Both the position numbers and the translations under genes were made by a program. From the NCBI RefSeq assembly GCF_004337985.1, contig NC_043741.1, positions 2,301,348-2,365,347 on the forward strand: a DNA stretch of 64,000 nucleotides, written 5' to 3'. This DNA comes from Pyricularia pennisetigena (Eukaryota; Ascomycota; Sordariomycetes; Magnaporthales; Pyriculariaceae). Below the pieces are notes generated by a model. That model searched no databases. It saw only the letters and a list, made by a program, of their open reading frames with translations, and was not told where the DNA came from. Shown here one piece after another: positions 11,741 through 24,105 of the stretch (positions are counted from its first letter, which is position 1; the number at the start of each line of letters is the position of its first letter).

Positions 11741-12727
11741 CACAGCGCCTACAAGCCCAGGGCGCAGGACATCATGAGCCTCAGCCAAGCCGAACCGACA
11801 TGCAACGGCACGCACCTGCAAGTAGTTGCGGGTTCGTCGACCTTTGGCTTCGACCTGCTGCGCGGCAACGTCACATGGACGGTGGACGACAGCCCGTCGG
11901 TCCTGCAGCGCGGGCCGGAGCTCTACTTCATGCGCGGGTCGACGCAAAACGACGAGGCCGGCGGGGGCGACGCGCGCGTATCCTGGGACCCGGCGCGCGT
12001 GTACGAGCTGCACCCCCAGGTGCGCGACGTGCGCTGGCGGCGGGGCGACGACGGCGTCACGACGGTGCACTACCGCATCCGCGTGGCGCCCAAGGTGTTT
12101 GTGTGGGGCATCGACGCCGACGTCGTCTACACGGTCGACGCGCGAGAGGCGTCGCCGGCGCTGACGGTGCGGGCCAGCGGTGCGTTCCGCAACGACACGG
12201 CCGTGGAGATGGACACGATCCCGCGCATCGGGCTGCTCGCGTGGCTGCCCCGGGCCTTTGACGACGTGGCCTGGTTCGGGCGCGGGCCGCACGAGACGTA
12301 CCGCGACAGCAAGCAGGCGGGGCGGTTCGGGAACTGGAACGCGACCGTGGACGCGCTGTACACGGCCTACGACTACCCGCAGGAGAACGGCAACCACGAG
12401 GACACGCGGTGGCTGTCGGTGGGCAGCAGGGGCGACGGCCTGGTGCTGCGGGCCACCATGACGGGCAGCGACGGCAACGGAAACAGCCGCAACGACGCGC
12501 AGGGCGATCAGACGTTTGCCTTTCACGCGGGGAGGTACATGCCCGAGGACCTGAACCGCGCCAAACACCCGCACGAGCTCAACAAGCTGGACGTGACGGT
12601 GCTGAACCTCGACTACCGTGGCAACGGCTTGGGGTCGGCGACGGTCGGCCCGCGGCCGTTGGAGCAGTACAGGTGCAAGCCGGAGCCGTTTGACTTTACG
12701 TTCAGGATGGAGGTGTTGAGAGATTGA
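9305..12727 (+). CDS. beta-galactosidase, glycoside hydrolase family 2 (LacZ/LAC4 type)
   Basis: Hydrolyses terminal beta-galactosides such as lactose by a retaining mechanism. Three exons, 9305-9491, 9617-10979 and 11110-12727, give 1055 residues, the size of E. coli LacZ and yeast LAC4. Both introns are supported because splicing restores conserved text: ASPFE across intron 1, and CEYAHAMGNGPG across intron 2. The order is an N-terminal sugar-binding domain, an Ig-like domain, a TIM barrel and the Bgal small-chain domain (WFGRGPHETYRDSK near residue 910). The acid/base glutamate is E451 in WSLGNE and the nucleophile is E514 in ILCEYAHAMGN. There is no signal peptide, so it should be cytosolic. 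The acid/base motif continues CFMGQN where LAC4-type enzymes usually have AFYGRN. A run of about 12 serines encoded by AGC repeats (near 11705-11740) interrupts the region between the barrel and the small-chain domain. Intron 1 contains a poly-T tract. Confidence 0.95.
11705..11742 (+). repeat. AGC microsatellite encoding polyserine
   Basis: A run of AGC/AGT codons inside the beta-galactosidase reading frame encodes about 12 consecutive serines. It keeps the frame open and lies between conserved domains, so it is probably a tolerated linker expansion and likely length-polymorphic. Confidence 0.85.
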
Positions 12728-13168
12728 CAGCGTGGAGTCGTGATGTGGTTTGATTTCTTGAATCGATCAAGTCTTGATCTTTTTTTATTTTTCTTTTTTT
12801 TCGTTATCGTTCCTGGGATGCACGAGGCTTCAGGCTGTTCAGGGCATCGGGGATTTCGGGTCAGGCACCATGATTGCTGTAGCCCAGCCCTACGGTTTTA
12901 AGTGGTTCCTGTCACGAGGTGGGGCAATTGATGCTGAATTTTGGGAGTGTCCAAACAGGCAGCGGGGGGGAAGCAGTGCGTCGTCACTCTTGAAACCATA
13001 GCGCCACCAACACCTCATTCATATATCTACTACAGTAGTCTAGTTATTCGACAGACAAATATCAAAGGAAGCGTTTTTTTTTCTCTTTGCATCTCAATCA
13101 AACGAGCAGAGGTAACAAAGCACAAGAAGAAGAAGAAGAAGAAAAAAATGAAACAAACCCACAGAATC
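12728..13168. other. intergenic region between the beta-galactosidase and YwbE-domain genes
   Basis: 441 bp with a pyrimidine-rich stretch after the beta-galactosidase stop (12778-12803) and a GAA-repeat, purine-rich 5' leader just before the next gene (13125-13147). No other element is seen. Confidence 0.5.
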
Positions 13169-13729
13169 ATGGCGCAGCGCGGCGCATCCCGCGTCCCCAA
13201 CATAACCCAGGTCGTGCCCGGCGCGGCGGTCAACATCGTCCTCAAGGAGGACCAGCCGACGGGCCGCACCGTCTCGGGCGCCGTGCGCGACGTGCTGACC
13301 AAGGGCAACCACCCGCGCGGCATCAAGGTGCGTCTGTCGGACGGGCGCGTCGGGCGCGTGCAGAGCCTCGCCTCCGCCTCGGCCGCGACGTCGTCGTCGT
13401 CCTCGTCCTCGTCCGCGGCAGACATGTCCCTAGTCACGGGGGGCCCGCCGCGGCACCAGGGCATGGCGAGGGACGTGCGGCTGGACGAGCACGAGTACGG
13501 CGCGCCGCCGCCGCCCGAGAGGGGGCTCGATGCGTTTGTCATCAAGCCGGCCAAGGTGCGGGGAGGGAAGAAGAAGGGAAAAGGCGGGAAGGGTGTTGCT
13601 GCCGGTGCTGGGGGTGATGTCGAGGATGGGCAGGAGAAGGCGGTCGAGTCGTCGACGTGTCCTGTCTGTGGGGAATTTGAGGGCGATGAGGCTGCCGTTG
13701 CGCATCATGTTGCGACGCATTTTGACTAG
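13169..13729 (+). CDS. YwbE-domain (DUF2196) protein with C-terminal zinc-finger motif
   Basis: Single exon of 186 residues. Residues 6-65 match the small YwbE/DUF2196 family: the conserved pattern PGxxVxIVLKxDQxTGxxVxGxVxxxLTxxxxHPxGIKVRL then GRVGRVQ is nearly complete. In bacteria this family is usually little more than this domain. Here it is followed by a polyserine stretch, a basic GKKKGKGGKG segment that could bind nucleic acid or act as a nuclear signal, and a C-terminal CPVC...HH...TH motif (residues about 164-184) that resembles a C2H2 or UBZ-type finger. The biochemical role of the family is unknown. I chose the ATG at 13169 because its context is better than the in-frame ATG at 13148 (MKQTHRI extension), but the longer form cannot be excluded. 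The polyserine is encoded by a TCG/TCC repeat. Confidence 0.85.
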   Translation: MAQRGASRVPNITQVVPGAAVNIVLKEDQPTGRTVSGAVRDVLTKGNHPRGIKVRLSDGRVGRVQSLASASAATSSSSSSSSAADMSLVTGGPPRHQGMARDVRLDEHEYGAPPPPERGLDAFVIKPAKVRGGKKKGKGGKGVAAGAGGDVEDGQEKAVESSTCPVCGEFEGDEAAVAHHVATHFD

Positions 13730-13946
13730 GCGACACGCTTTTTGTGTATGGGTGAGATGCGCCTAATCTGTTCTTCTCCGATGTTTCTTTTTTTTAATGG
13801 AACCTGACATGACAGTGAGGATACAGTACAAATCATACAATAAACAACAAAAAGAGACAGTCCCCCGAAGCCGCAACTCGTACACGAAGAAAAGAAAACA
13901 AAGAAGACGCTGCTTCCCTTCAAAAATCACAAACAAGCCACGACGT

Positions 13947-14732
13947 TTAACCCAACCTAATAATCGTGCCCCTGTACTGGTCCTCGTACTCCTTCAGCCT
14001 CTGCTCGAAGCCCCAGTGCCTCCTCGAGGCCGCGCGTACGCGACGATGTACCCGTCCAGCAGCCGCCCGTCGAACGTCTCGGACTTGCTGCTGTTGCCAT
14101 TGGGCTTCTCCAGGAGGCCCAAGCTGCGCAGGTGCTGCACCGTGATAATGAAGCAGACCACGACCTCGCCCAGGTCCTTGATCTCGGTCGTAGACGGGTC
14201 GAGCTGCCCTGCGCCTTCGAGGGTCGCGAGCACGTCGAGGAACAGGCTGGCGATAAGGAGGAATGGCTCCTCTTACCCCTGGCTGTCGTCGAGCCTGAAA
14301 GTGGACTTTTTTTAGCGGGAATTGTGTGCTGGATAGGTGTTTGCTCGGGATTTTGTCAAAANNNNNNNNNNNNNNNNNNNNNNNNNNNNNNNNNNNNNNN
14401 NNNNNNNNNNNNNNNNNNNNNNNNNNNAAAAAAAAAAAGAAAATCTCTTACATAAACATGGGGCTATTGCGGGCTTGCAAAGACATGATGCCTATGACGG
14501 TACAAACAAGCCACCGCTGGCGCCAATTCTCCCGGAGCCTGGCGACCAGGTAATCCAGCACGTGGTGGCGGCTTTCTTGGCTGCGGGCGAGTCGACTCCG
14601 TTTGGATCGGAGCCCGACGACGCCCGGGTGCGTACTAATGTGCCATGTTGTATTGGTAGGGGTAACAATCCGTTCCCCTGCCAGGTGCCCTGCCTCAGCT
14701 ATGGGTCGGAACGGCGAGATGCATACTTGCAA
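13947..14732 (-). pseudogene. broken gene fragment of unknown family
   Basis: Two blocks on the minus strand read like protein but do not join cleanly. The upstream block (about 14640-14455) ends at a possible donor, ATGTTTAT then GTAAGA. The downstream block starts after a TTTCAG acceptor near 14302 and encodes EEPFLLIASLFLDVLATLEG and onward to LLDGYIVAYAR. Joining them meets an in-frame TAA just before EEPFLL. A one-base shift near 14035 is then needed to continue as RRHWGFEQRLKEYEDQYRGT and reach the stop at 13947-13949. The 66-N gap lies inside the presumed intron. Either this is a decayed gene or the local assembly carries errors. I do not recognise the family. Confidence 0.4.
14362..14427. 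other. assembly gap (66 N)
   Basis: Run of N followed directly by a poly-A tract, inside the presumed intron of the broken gene fragment. Confidence 0.95.
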
Positions 14733-15579
14733 GGAAGAATTGGTGCCTGTCTCTTATATTTTAGGTTTGTTATTACTACCACAGAAGATTTAGTCTGCTA
14801 CAAAGTACAAGAAATTAGGCTCCCGAGTAGGATATAAACAGAACCAAGGCTGGCCCCGCAGAATACCCCTGACATTGAGACGTTTTCCACGCAACTGTGG
14901 CGTCATAGGCGTTTTTGTTTTAGATTTCTTTTTTCACCGCGGTCAAGACATTGGAGGCTGTTGGTGTTTGTTTTATGTATCGTGACTGAGCTGGACTTTG
15001 ATCGGTCTGGATGTTTTATGCCGTCGTTTTTGCCCACGGCACCAACAATGAGCCTCATTAATTGCGTTTTCTGATATTTTTTTTCCTCCCCTTTTTGGTA
15101 GTTCCCCTTCTCCATCACTCCCATCTCGAGACCCCGCGCTATCTGCGACGTGAACCCGCTGATTTCGCGCTCTGATCACGAACCCACCCTTTTTTTGTGT
15201 TGTACTATCGGAAAATTACAGAAACACCGACGGGTATTTTGTGACGGAAAGTTTGCGAATGCGTACACCCATAGTGGCTCGTGTTGTTTGGAGAATCCCC
15301 AACGTTGGCCAATCACTGACGACATTTTTCTTGTTTATGCGAACCAAGCTTTTGCAGTCACATCAACGCAAATCTGTAATTCATTTCCAACCACCACACC
15401 GTATATACAGAAAAAAAAAGCCATCACATATAAACAAAATGCTGTGATTGTGTGTAAAACTCTCCAACAAAAGAATTATATACCCCAGCCTCCGACTTTC
15501 CAAATTAGCCAGTGGGGAAACCTGGCCCCGATCGGACCTGGCTCTCGGTCGTGACGCCCCCTCGACTCGGATCGATCGC
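14733..15579. other. intergenic region
   Basis: About 850 bp between the broken fragment and the 3' end of the subtilase gene. No ORF of convincing composition is present. The segment next to 15580 should include the subtilase 3' UTR. Confidence 0.5.
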
Positions 15580-17011
<1,432 letters not shown>

Positions 17012-20000
17012 GGTGGGCGAACTTTTTCTGTTTCGTCTTGAAAGACTGATGTTGTTTTTGTTTTGTTTTGTTTTTTGCAGACAAAGTGAATTGATGCAAA
17101 TGCAAAGCTGAGGAATGATCCCGTAGAGTAGGAGCAGAAGGAAGGCTTGGAGGGCTGAGCTGGACTGGACTAGAAGTCTTGGGCCTGGCTTGACGGATAT
17201 TAAAATTTTGATCAAGACGGACGGGATGTCGTGGCCCTATTTATCATGACCCGGACACGATCTTGATATGCCCAGTTCCAAACGACAACAACATGATGCC
17301 GGCCCAGGCACGAGCGCCCTTTACTTCCTGGCATCTTGATCACCTTCCCGAGAGGGATGCGGATCCGCTTCAGTTGCCCACGATATGCACCATCTGGTTG
17401 CGTCCTTCCCGACAGGACATAGACCCGACGCATATGGGGAAGGAAGATGGATAGTGCCGGGGGGGTGAAGGGTGTGTGCTCCTTCAACGACAAGCGTCAG
17501 AGGCGGGTGTGATGTCGTGATGCCGTGGCGGATAGGTCCACCCGAGATCATTATTGGCTGGAGGTGCCGGACAAGGGGGGGTTTGAGATGCCCGAGGAGA
17601 ACCCCCTGGCCATGTCTTTGCTATACAGGTGAGGTCCTCATCTAGCCAATATCATTATTGCCCCCGCTTGAGGTGTTGCTGCTGCTTCTCGCCGCTATCA
17701 ATCATGTCATTAAAATGCCATATGTTGGCTCTGCCGTCTGCGGATTTCCAAGCGGTGAGCAAGGATCAAGGCCGGCGAATAGCAAAGGCGGCTCATCTGA
17801 TATAAGCTTGGTCATGGATCTACAAGTCTCACAGGAGCAGAGTGTCAAGACAGCTGACAGGATGGATGAGGGTGGCCCCCTCAAAAAAAAAAAAGGGGGG
17901 GGGGAAAGGATGTCGTCGATCAGGGTTTCTGGCATATAATCCTCTTGCTCGTCGACGGCACGAGCCATTCAGGTGTCGGTAGCCGCCTGGTTATGGTGGG
18001 CAGCAGGCCCGCAACGCTCCCTCACGAGAGCATCTTGGCAATAAAAGACGTCAAGGCCGGCAGGTAGGTCTCATTATTTTGTTTTCGACTCAGATGTGGT
18101 TGTAGGTAGTACTACCATCCCACGTATCTGTGATGAAAGAAGAAGGTCCTTTTTCATGTCCAAGGATTACAGTACATCTGGTTGCAGCGCAGGCGAGCGA
18201 ATGCCACGTCGGCGAAAACAGAAAAGAAAAGCGAAGCTCAAGAGAGGCTTTTTTTTTTTCTTTTAAGGTAGAGGGAGGTCGGAAAATGATGTGTGGGGGC
18301 AGACAGAAAGATGGTCATTGACAGCGGTCGGTGTGCTTGTCTTTTGATCGTTGGGCGGCTCTGGTTGGGCCCTACAGGGGCTCGCGTGAGATTGCGGTTA
18401 AATGAGCAGGTTGTACAGAATCATCGTGTTGCCTGTGAAGGAAGTGGCTGTGGCGAACTCCTGGACTAGGAGCTCTATGCACACAGAGTTACATAGCATA
18501 ATGCTCCATGTACATAGTATAGTATAGCCTCCTAGTGGGCTGCCTTGACGATAAACAAAGTTGCCAGCCGGAGGTTTGTACCGTAGTACTCTGCGCCGTA
18601 GTTGGCAAGTTGTGTAGGCACGCAATCAGTTTGCGTTTGTTGAAGTGGGTAATAAAAGATGCATATATAGGCCGGGATTATTTCTTATCGTGGGAATCTG
18701 GACTACGACCGTCCTCGACGTGCAGAGCAATAACAAAAAGTCGCCGGGCAATGCGGGCACAAAAACGCCACAGAACATGCATTAGCCCCCCAATGATGGT
18801 CCATTCAACGAAATAAAATCCCTCTCTCTCATCTGTCTCTCGCTTTCTCTCCTTGCCCAACCACTGCACATTTGCGTAATCCTACGTCAGCAATGAACAA
18901 TAATTGATTGGGGATTTTAATGGCAAGCAACAAAGATGACTGTTGCTTGGCATTTCACTCCAAGTTAACATGTCCTTCCCCATCCGGTATAGCACCACAT
19001 GGTGCATGTCTCAAGTGTGCCCACCAATTCCTATGAGGAGCTCTGCTCTGTACTGCAGTTGTTTCGCACTGCCATACATAAATAACTACTGACAGGCGGC
19101 AAAACGAGGCGGCCCCGCAAGACGGCCCCGCAATCTTGGGCTAGTCTAGCATGTGCTCTGTGCCGCAGATACTAGACTGGGTATAGACTTGGACCTGTAC
19201 TACTGTAGTCTAGACTAGCAGGGCATGGTTCATCTGTTATCTACCGGCTTTTGAAAGGAGCCTTGGATCAACAAGTCCCGTCTCAGGGATTATGAGCCCT
19301 GCGATTTCCAAATGCCCATCCAATCAGCCCCAATCTAGAACACGGATGATAAAGATGCAGACAGGCACACGTCGGCGGGGGTCCCTTGGCGGATCGATCA
19401 GGAAACACGACCGGAAAGCCAGCTACGGAAGCTGCCGTCGGCTGCTTTTTTTTTTTCATGTCCAATTTTTTTGAGTTTTGTATTTTTATAACCTTTTGTA
19501 GATTAATTTCAAAACAGGAAAGAAGAAGAAACAAAATTATTGTGGAAAAGTCCGACGCCGTCATCAATCCGGTCCATGGTCCATTTTCAAGCATTGAACC
19601 AACAAACGAACGCACTGTCGATCGTCAACCCTTATCTCGCCCCGAATGTGATGAATTGCACCAATCTCAGGACGACAAGAGGAAAAAATCTCGGACCCTA
19701 CATGTGTGCACAACCAATGAAGATACCACCTTGAAATATGTCTTGGTATTTTAGATTTCTGGAAGGTTTCTCCGACAACCAAGAAAAAGAAAAACCTAAT
19801 AGATAAGCTACAAGGGCATGTACCTCGTCCCCTATGATATGCAAGGCAGCTTCTGGGCGGCGCTGATGTCTTTGATTCGCGGAACCATATCAGCTTCTCC
19901 CCTACGGCCCAGGCTGCAAAAAAAAAAAACAAAGACATGCGTCAAATATTGAAGCACGTGAGGAGAGCCAAGCAAAATACGTGCCATGCTTTGCCTATTG

Positions 20001-20210
20001 CGTATTTTGCACATTGGGGGTTTGGGTCTCTAGACTTGGTGCCTGGATGTTCCCTGGGAGCAAAATCCCGTGGACACTGACCCCCTTTTGAAGTTTTGAT
20101 ATCGCAACAACTGCAGCATCAGTCGCCAGGAAAGGAAGGTTTGTGAGTTCATGCCACGAAAAGCCAAGAGCCAAGATTCATAGACGTACGTTCTTTAGAT
20201 GCAGAGACAG

Positions 20211-20241
<31 letters not shown>
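20211..20241. repeat. poly-A tract (31 nt)
   Basis: Uninterrupted A homopolymer in non-coding DNA. A 28-nt T homopolymer occurs at 21733-21760. Similar tracts recur in introns across the window. Confidence 0.9.
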
Positions 20242-20243
<2 letters not shown>

Positions 20244-20346
20244 AACATGTGGTCAAAATCGCAAATGCCGTGCATCCCTAGACCCGCCCTGAATATCATG
20301 ACAATCAGCCCATTCTTCATCCCCGATATTTCACTGTCAAGGAGGG

Positions 20347-20604
20347 TCAAATCGGGCACAAGCCCATCGCATCTTCGGTGACGGCCACACCCTCAAAGCT
20401 CAGATAAACCACGCGGGGTGTGCCTCCAAGGGGAAGGTTGAGTGATGTCGACTTGGATGGAAATCTTGGCGAGCGAGAGGGAGTTGCAGCTTGCAGTAGG
20501 ACCTTCCCCTGACGGTCTCTGATCTCTATCTCGTCTGCGGTAGCGAACTTGGCCGCTGGATAATGGCCAGGGCAGGGCAGGTAATGATGATGGTCCCTCC
20601 GCAC
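20347..20604 (-). CDS. possible small ORF or gene fragment
   Basis: An 85-codon ORF whose second half (DEIEIRDRQGKVLLQAATPS and TPRVVYLSFEGVAVTEDAMG) has a protein-like composition. There is no recognisable family, signal peptide or neighbouring exon, and the start region reads as repeated histidines. It may be the 3' end of a decayed gene or chance coding potential. Confidence 0.15.
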   Translation of the reverse strand: MRRDHHHYLPCPGHYPAAKFATADEIEIRDRQGKVLLQAATPSRSPRFPSKSTSLNLPLGGTPRVVYLSFEGVAVTEDAMGLCPI

Positions 20605-21731
20605 TGGTGACCCTGGCTGCTTTCTCTCATCTCTCCCTGCATCATACCAAGGACCTGTCAGACAAGTTCTTTCAAATGCCTACGAGAAGTACTCCTGCCC
20701 CAGGAACTGTCAGTCCTCTATAGTTTTGTGAACCCCGGATCACTTATTCTCACAGACGACTAGTCCTGGTGCATTTTTACTAGTCTTTCATCTATACGTC
20801 TCTCAGACATGATGTCTTGTCAAGACGTCAAACGTTGTCGTACAATCGACGACAAGTGATATATCACCACAATCTTATCACAGCAGTCCAGAAAGACACA
20901 GCCTCCATCAACTGCCCGGCAGCACTCTGCGAGCCTAACCTTAACGGAAAGCCCCGTCATCACACCATACCGCGGAATGGAGGGCTTCACTCGGGAGCAG
21001 CCCGCCGTGCAGTAGCAGCATGAACGAAAAACCTTTTTTTATTTCTCCTCGCCGTCCATCGAGTAAGCTTCCAGCCTACTATCTGCAAGGGGCAGATACA
21101 AAAACAGAACAAAAAGGAGACTTGCAGTCGTCGGTTGCGCACCGGGCGACTCGCATAATGATCAACCAGATCTAGCAGTAATGACAACAAAAAAAACGGG
21201 CCGTGCCGCTTTTGGGTCGTTTCAGATTGACAAAGACCAAGAACCGCCCCGAGAACCTGGAAAGAAATGCATCAAACGGAAAAAGAGTGCGGACACACCC
21301 AAAACGACACTGTTCCTGCGTCGGGTAGGGCAGGCTACAGCGGGTAAATGTGGCTGATCGTCGGGGAATGCCCAGCATTTTTTATATTGTATGGCAAGAG
21401 AGAGAGAGGGAGAGAAAAGAAAAACGGAACCGGGGCTTCCGGGTGAATGCTTGACTCTTGTTTCTGATTTGCTGACGACTCTGGAATAGCTGCGCTCGCT
21501 CGGGGAGGTTTATAGTGACATTGCCATCGGAGAAGTTTGAATTTCGTGAAATCAACACGTTGGCAGAGCTAGAGATTATTTCAAAGAAATGGCACTTTGC
21601 AAGTCACCAAAAGCGTACAAGTTACATTTCATGGCATGGGAACTGCAGACTTGTTGCTTCTCAAAGTCTCTAACGACAAAGACTGGGCCTGCAACTCTGC
21701 ATAGTAAATAGACATATGTTTCTTTTGTAAT

Positions 21732-21767
<36 letters not shown>

Positions 21768-23882
21768 GACACGCTTTTCGACGCCTTGCCATGCCTGATT
21801 CCATACCTCATGCAGAATGCAGTAGGAAACAGAAACAGGCCACTGTGTACCATGATTTGATTCTCCGTTGGTTGAAATCAATACAAGTTACCTGAACAAC
21901 CGAAAGCCAAATATTGCACTGCAGGACCTCTAGCTGGATCATTTTGGTTTCAAGCCACTCATCCGAGAACAGAAACATAGCGACACAGTCTCATTATCTC
22001 CAAGTCTAAGCACTAGGCAGTTTTTTTTTTTCGGATAGGCGCGGCAGCTTATCAGGGACCCTGTGGCCCGTCGCCCACTTGCATAACTGAGAAAAAGTCC
22101 CTGCAGAGGTGTTTATCTCTTCAGCCGGATTATATAATACTTTAGGTATCCGACCGCGCAGGCAGTGAGCCTGACCTGATCTCTGGTGATTGGGAGGCAC
22201 GTCAGAAACCGTATCGATGACCTAATCGCTGCACCTTGCTGATATGGCAGGCCTGGGACTATCGAAGCCTTTGTTTGTAGCGACTATTGTCGAAAAGGTT
22301 TGCAAGTCTAGACTAGAGTAGACTAGTCTACATCAGACCAGAGCAGTAATCAACTTTATCCAGCTTATCGATTTGACCCGACAATCTGAGATTTTGAGCC
22401 CGGCGTGGCAGCTGTCTCGGACTGGCAGGGGTGTGCATGCCCGGCTTTACGAAAGCCATCTAACGGCATACCAGACAATAATATTATATGAGATGCCAGC
22501 CATGTCGAGAATCGTGCATGGGCAGAGGGGGTAAAATCCTGTGGATTTTTCTTCTTCTGGTATTCATGGTTGGGGTCCCATAGCTTCGTCGGCGTTTTTA
22601 ATTGAGGGTTTTTAAGCTGACACGTTTCCGGATGACGATATCAATTAATAAGATCCTGGAGATCTAGATGTAAATGTGTTTAAATAGCACTTTGAAAGCC
22701 ATGCTGGCTGAGGATCAAAAGCTTGTTTAAACTTTTTTTTTATTTCCTCTTTCTCTTTCATCCTCCCAAATAACCGTCGCCGTCTACCCGAGAAATGTAC
22801 ATGTACAACATTGCGATTTATCGTGGAAATTTTTTTTTTTTGACTCGACAAGAAAACGCATGACCAAAAACGTGACCGTCAAAGCAAAGCTGATATTTCG
22901 AGAGGGCCACTCGTCTCGCGTCCACGATTGCCCGACTCGGCCTCGGCAAGCTTTCCTCAAGCCGAGTTCGGGGTATCCGGCGGATGGTACCCTAACCATG
23001 CTGCCCGACTCGTTGGAGGGGCCCCTGTTACCGAGCTGTGGGGTGGGGCCAGGGGCCCTGCGGGAGGAAAGAAAAGAAACCGGCTGACCGCTTTGTGTGG
23101 GTGCAAGAGTAGACCTTGTCGCTGCCGACTTGTGCATGTCATAAACAACGGCTTTTAATCGGTCGATACTATACTATGTTTTTGATCTCGCATGTTGATA
23201 GTTTGATATAGATTTTTTTTGATGCGCTGGTTTCCTGTTATCGTCGGGATAATTGGAAATTGAAAAAAGCTTGTTGCTAGAGCCAAACTTAGAATCGTAC
23301 TTGTTGTACCGGGGCAGAACGCGGTCGCGTCCAGGATTTGCTGGTCCCAGATTCAAGCTGCTTGGATCATGCTCTGGGCACAAGGCTTACTTTTTTTTTG
23401 TACTCTTGCTCGCAAGTGCATCGGAGTTGATTGCCGTTGGTCTCCTCCTGACTGGCTCACGAAATGAACTAACATAACTCCTCACGAGACTGGTCATTTT
23501 CCCCACGCAAGGTTCCCCAACCATGTCTCGTCGGTACTGCAAGCGGCCTGTTGCAGAATTTCCCCCGCATGTTACCCCGGCTTTGTGGGGGGGGGAAAAT
23601 GGATCTGCCATCCCGTCATTCAGCACAATTGTTGCTGGTAATGGCCAGGTTTTTTTTAATGTTTTTCCCCCTCCCGAAAGCATATTGCGTGGCTTTATTT
23701 CTTTTTATTTTTTTTTTATTTTTCTGGCGATCGGTCTTGGGGAAAAAAAAAGAGAGATTGGATCCAGATTATCCGATGGGCCATTGGGTAATAAAACCCC
23801 CAATCAGCCTCCTCCTCGACTCGTTCCGCAATGTCGCACCAACGATACCCTCATTTTCTTTATTTATTTTTTTTCGCCCAAG

Positions 23883-24070
23883 ATGGAGGGTAGCGAGGTC
23901 AACAAGGCGCCCAGCGCTCAACACGAAGAACAAGATGCCTCGATCAGCAAGAATCGGCCGGTCAGCAGAGGTGCCGATACCGCGGCGCAGATGATTGGCG
24001 GTCGTCAGGTTGTGGTGACCGATGAAGATGTTAGTGTGCTAGCAATGAATTTTGTTGTTGATGAAATACG

Positions 24071-24105
<35 letters not shown>

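Larger units (their letters stand above)
17012..23882. other. 6.9-kb region without a recognisable gene
   Basis: The first few hundred bases are the subtilase promoter and the last few hundred the MFS promoter. Between them I find only short ORFs, poly-A/T tracts (20211-20241, 21733-21760) and clustered palindromes of the TAGTCTAGACTA type near 19206 and 22305-22330. A minus-strand ORF at 20347-20604 is listed separately with low confidence. No tRNA, transposon protein or conserved domain could be read. Long non-coding RNA or a decayed gene cannot be ruled out. Confidence 0.5.

Noticed and set aside
22860..23137. Overlapping short ORFs upstream of the MFS gene
   Set aside because: Open on several frames of both strands, with no motif; more likely promoter or leader sequence.
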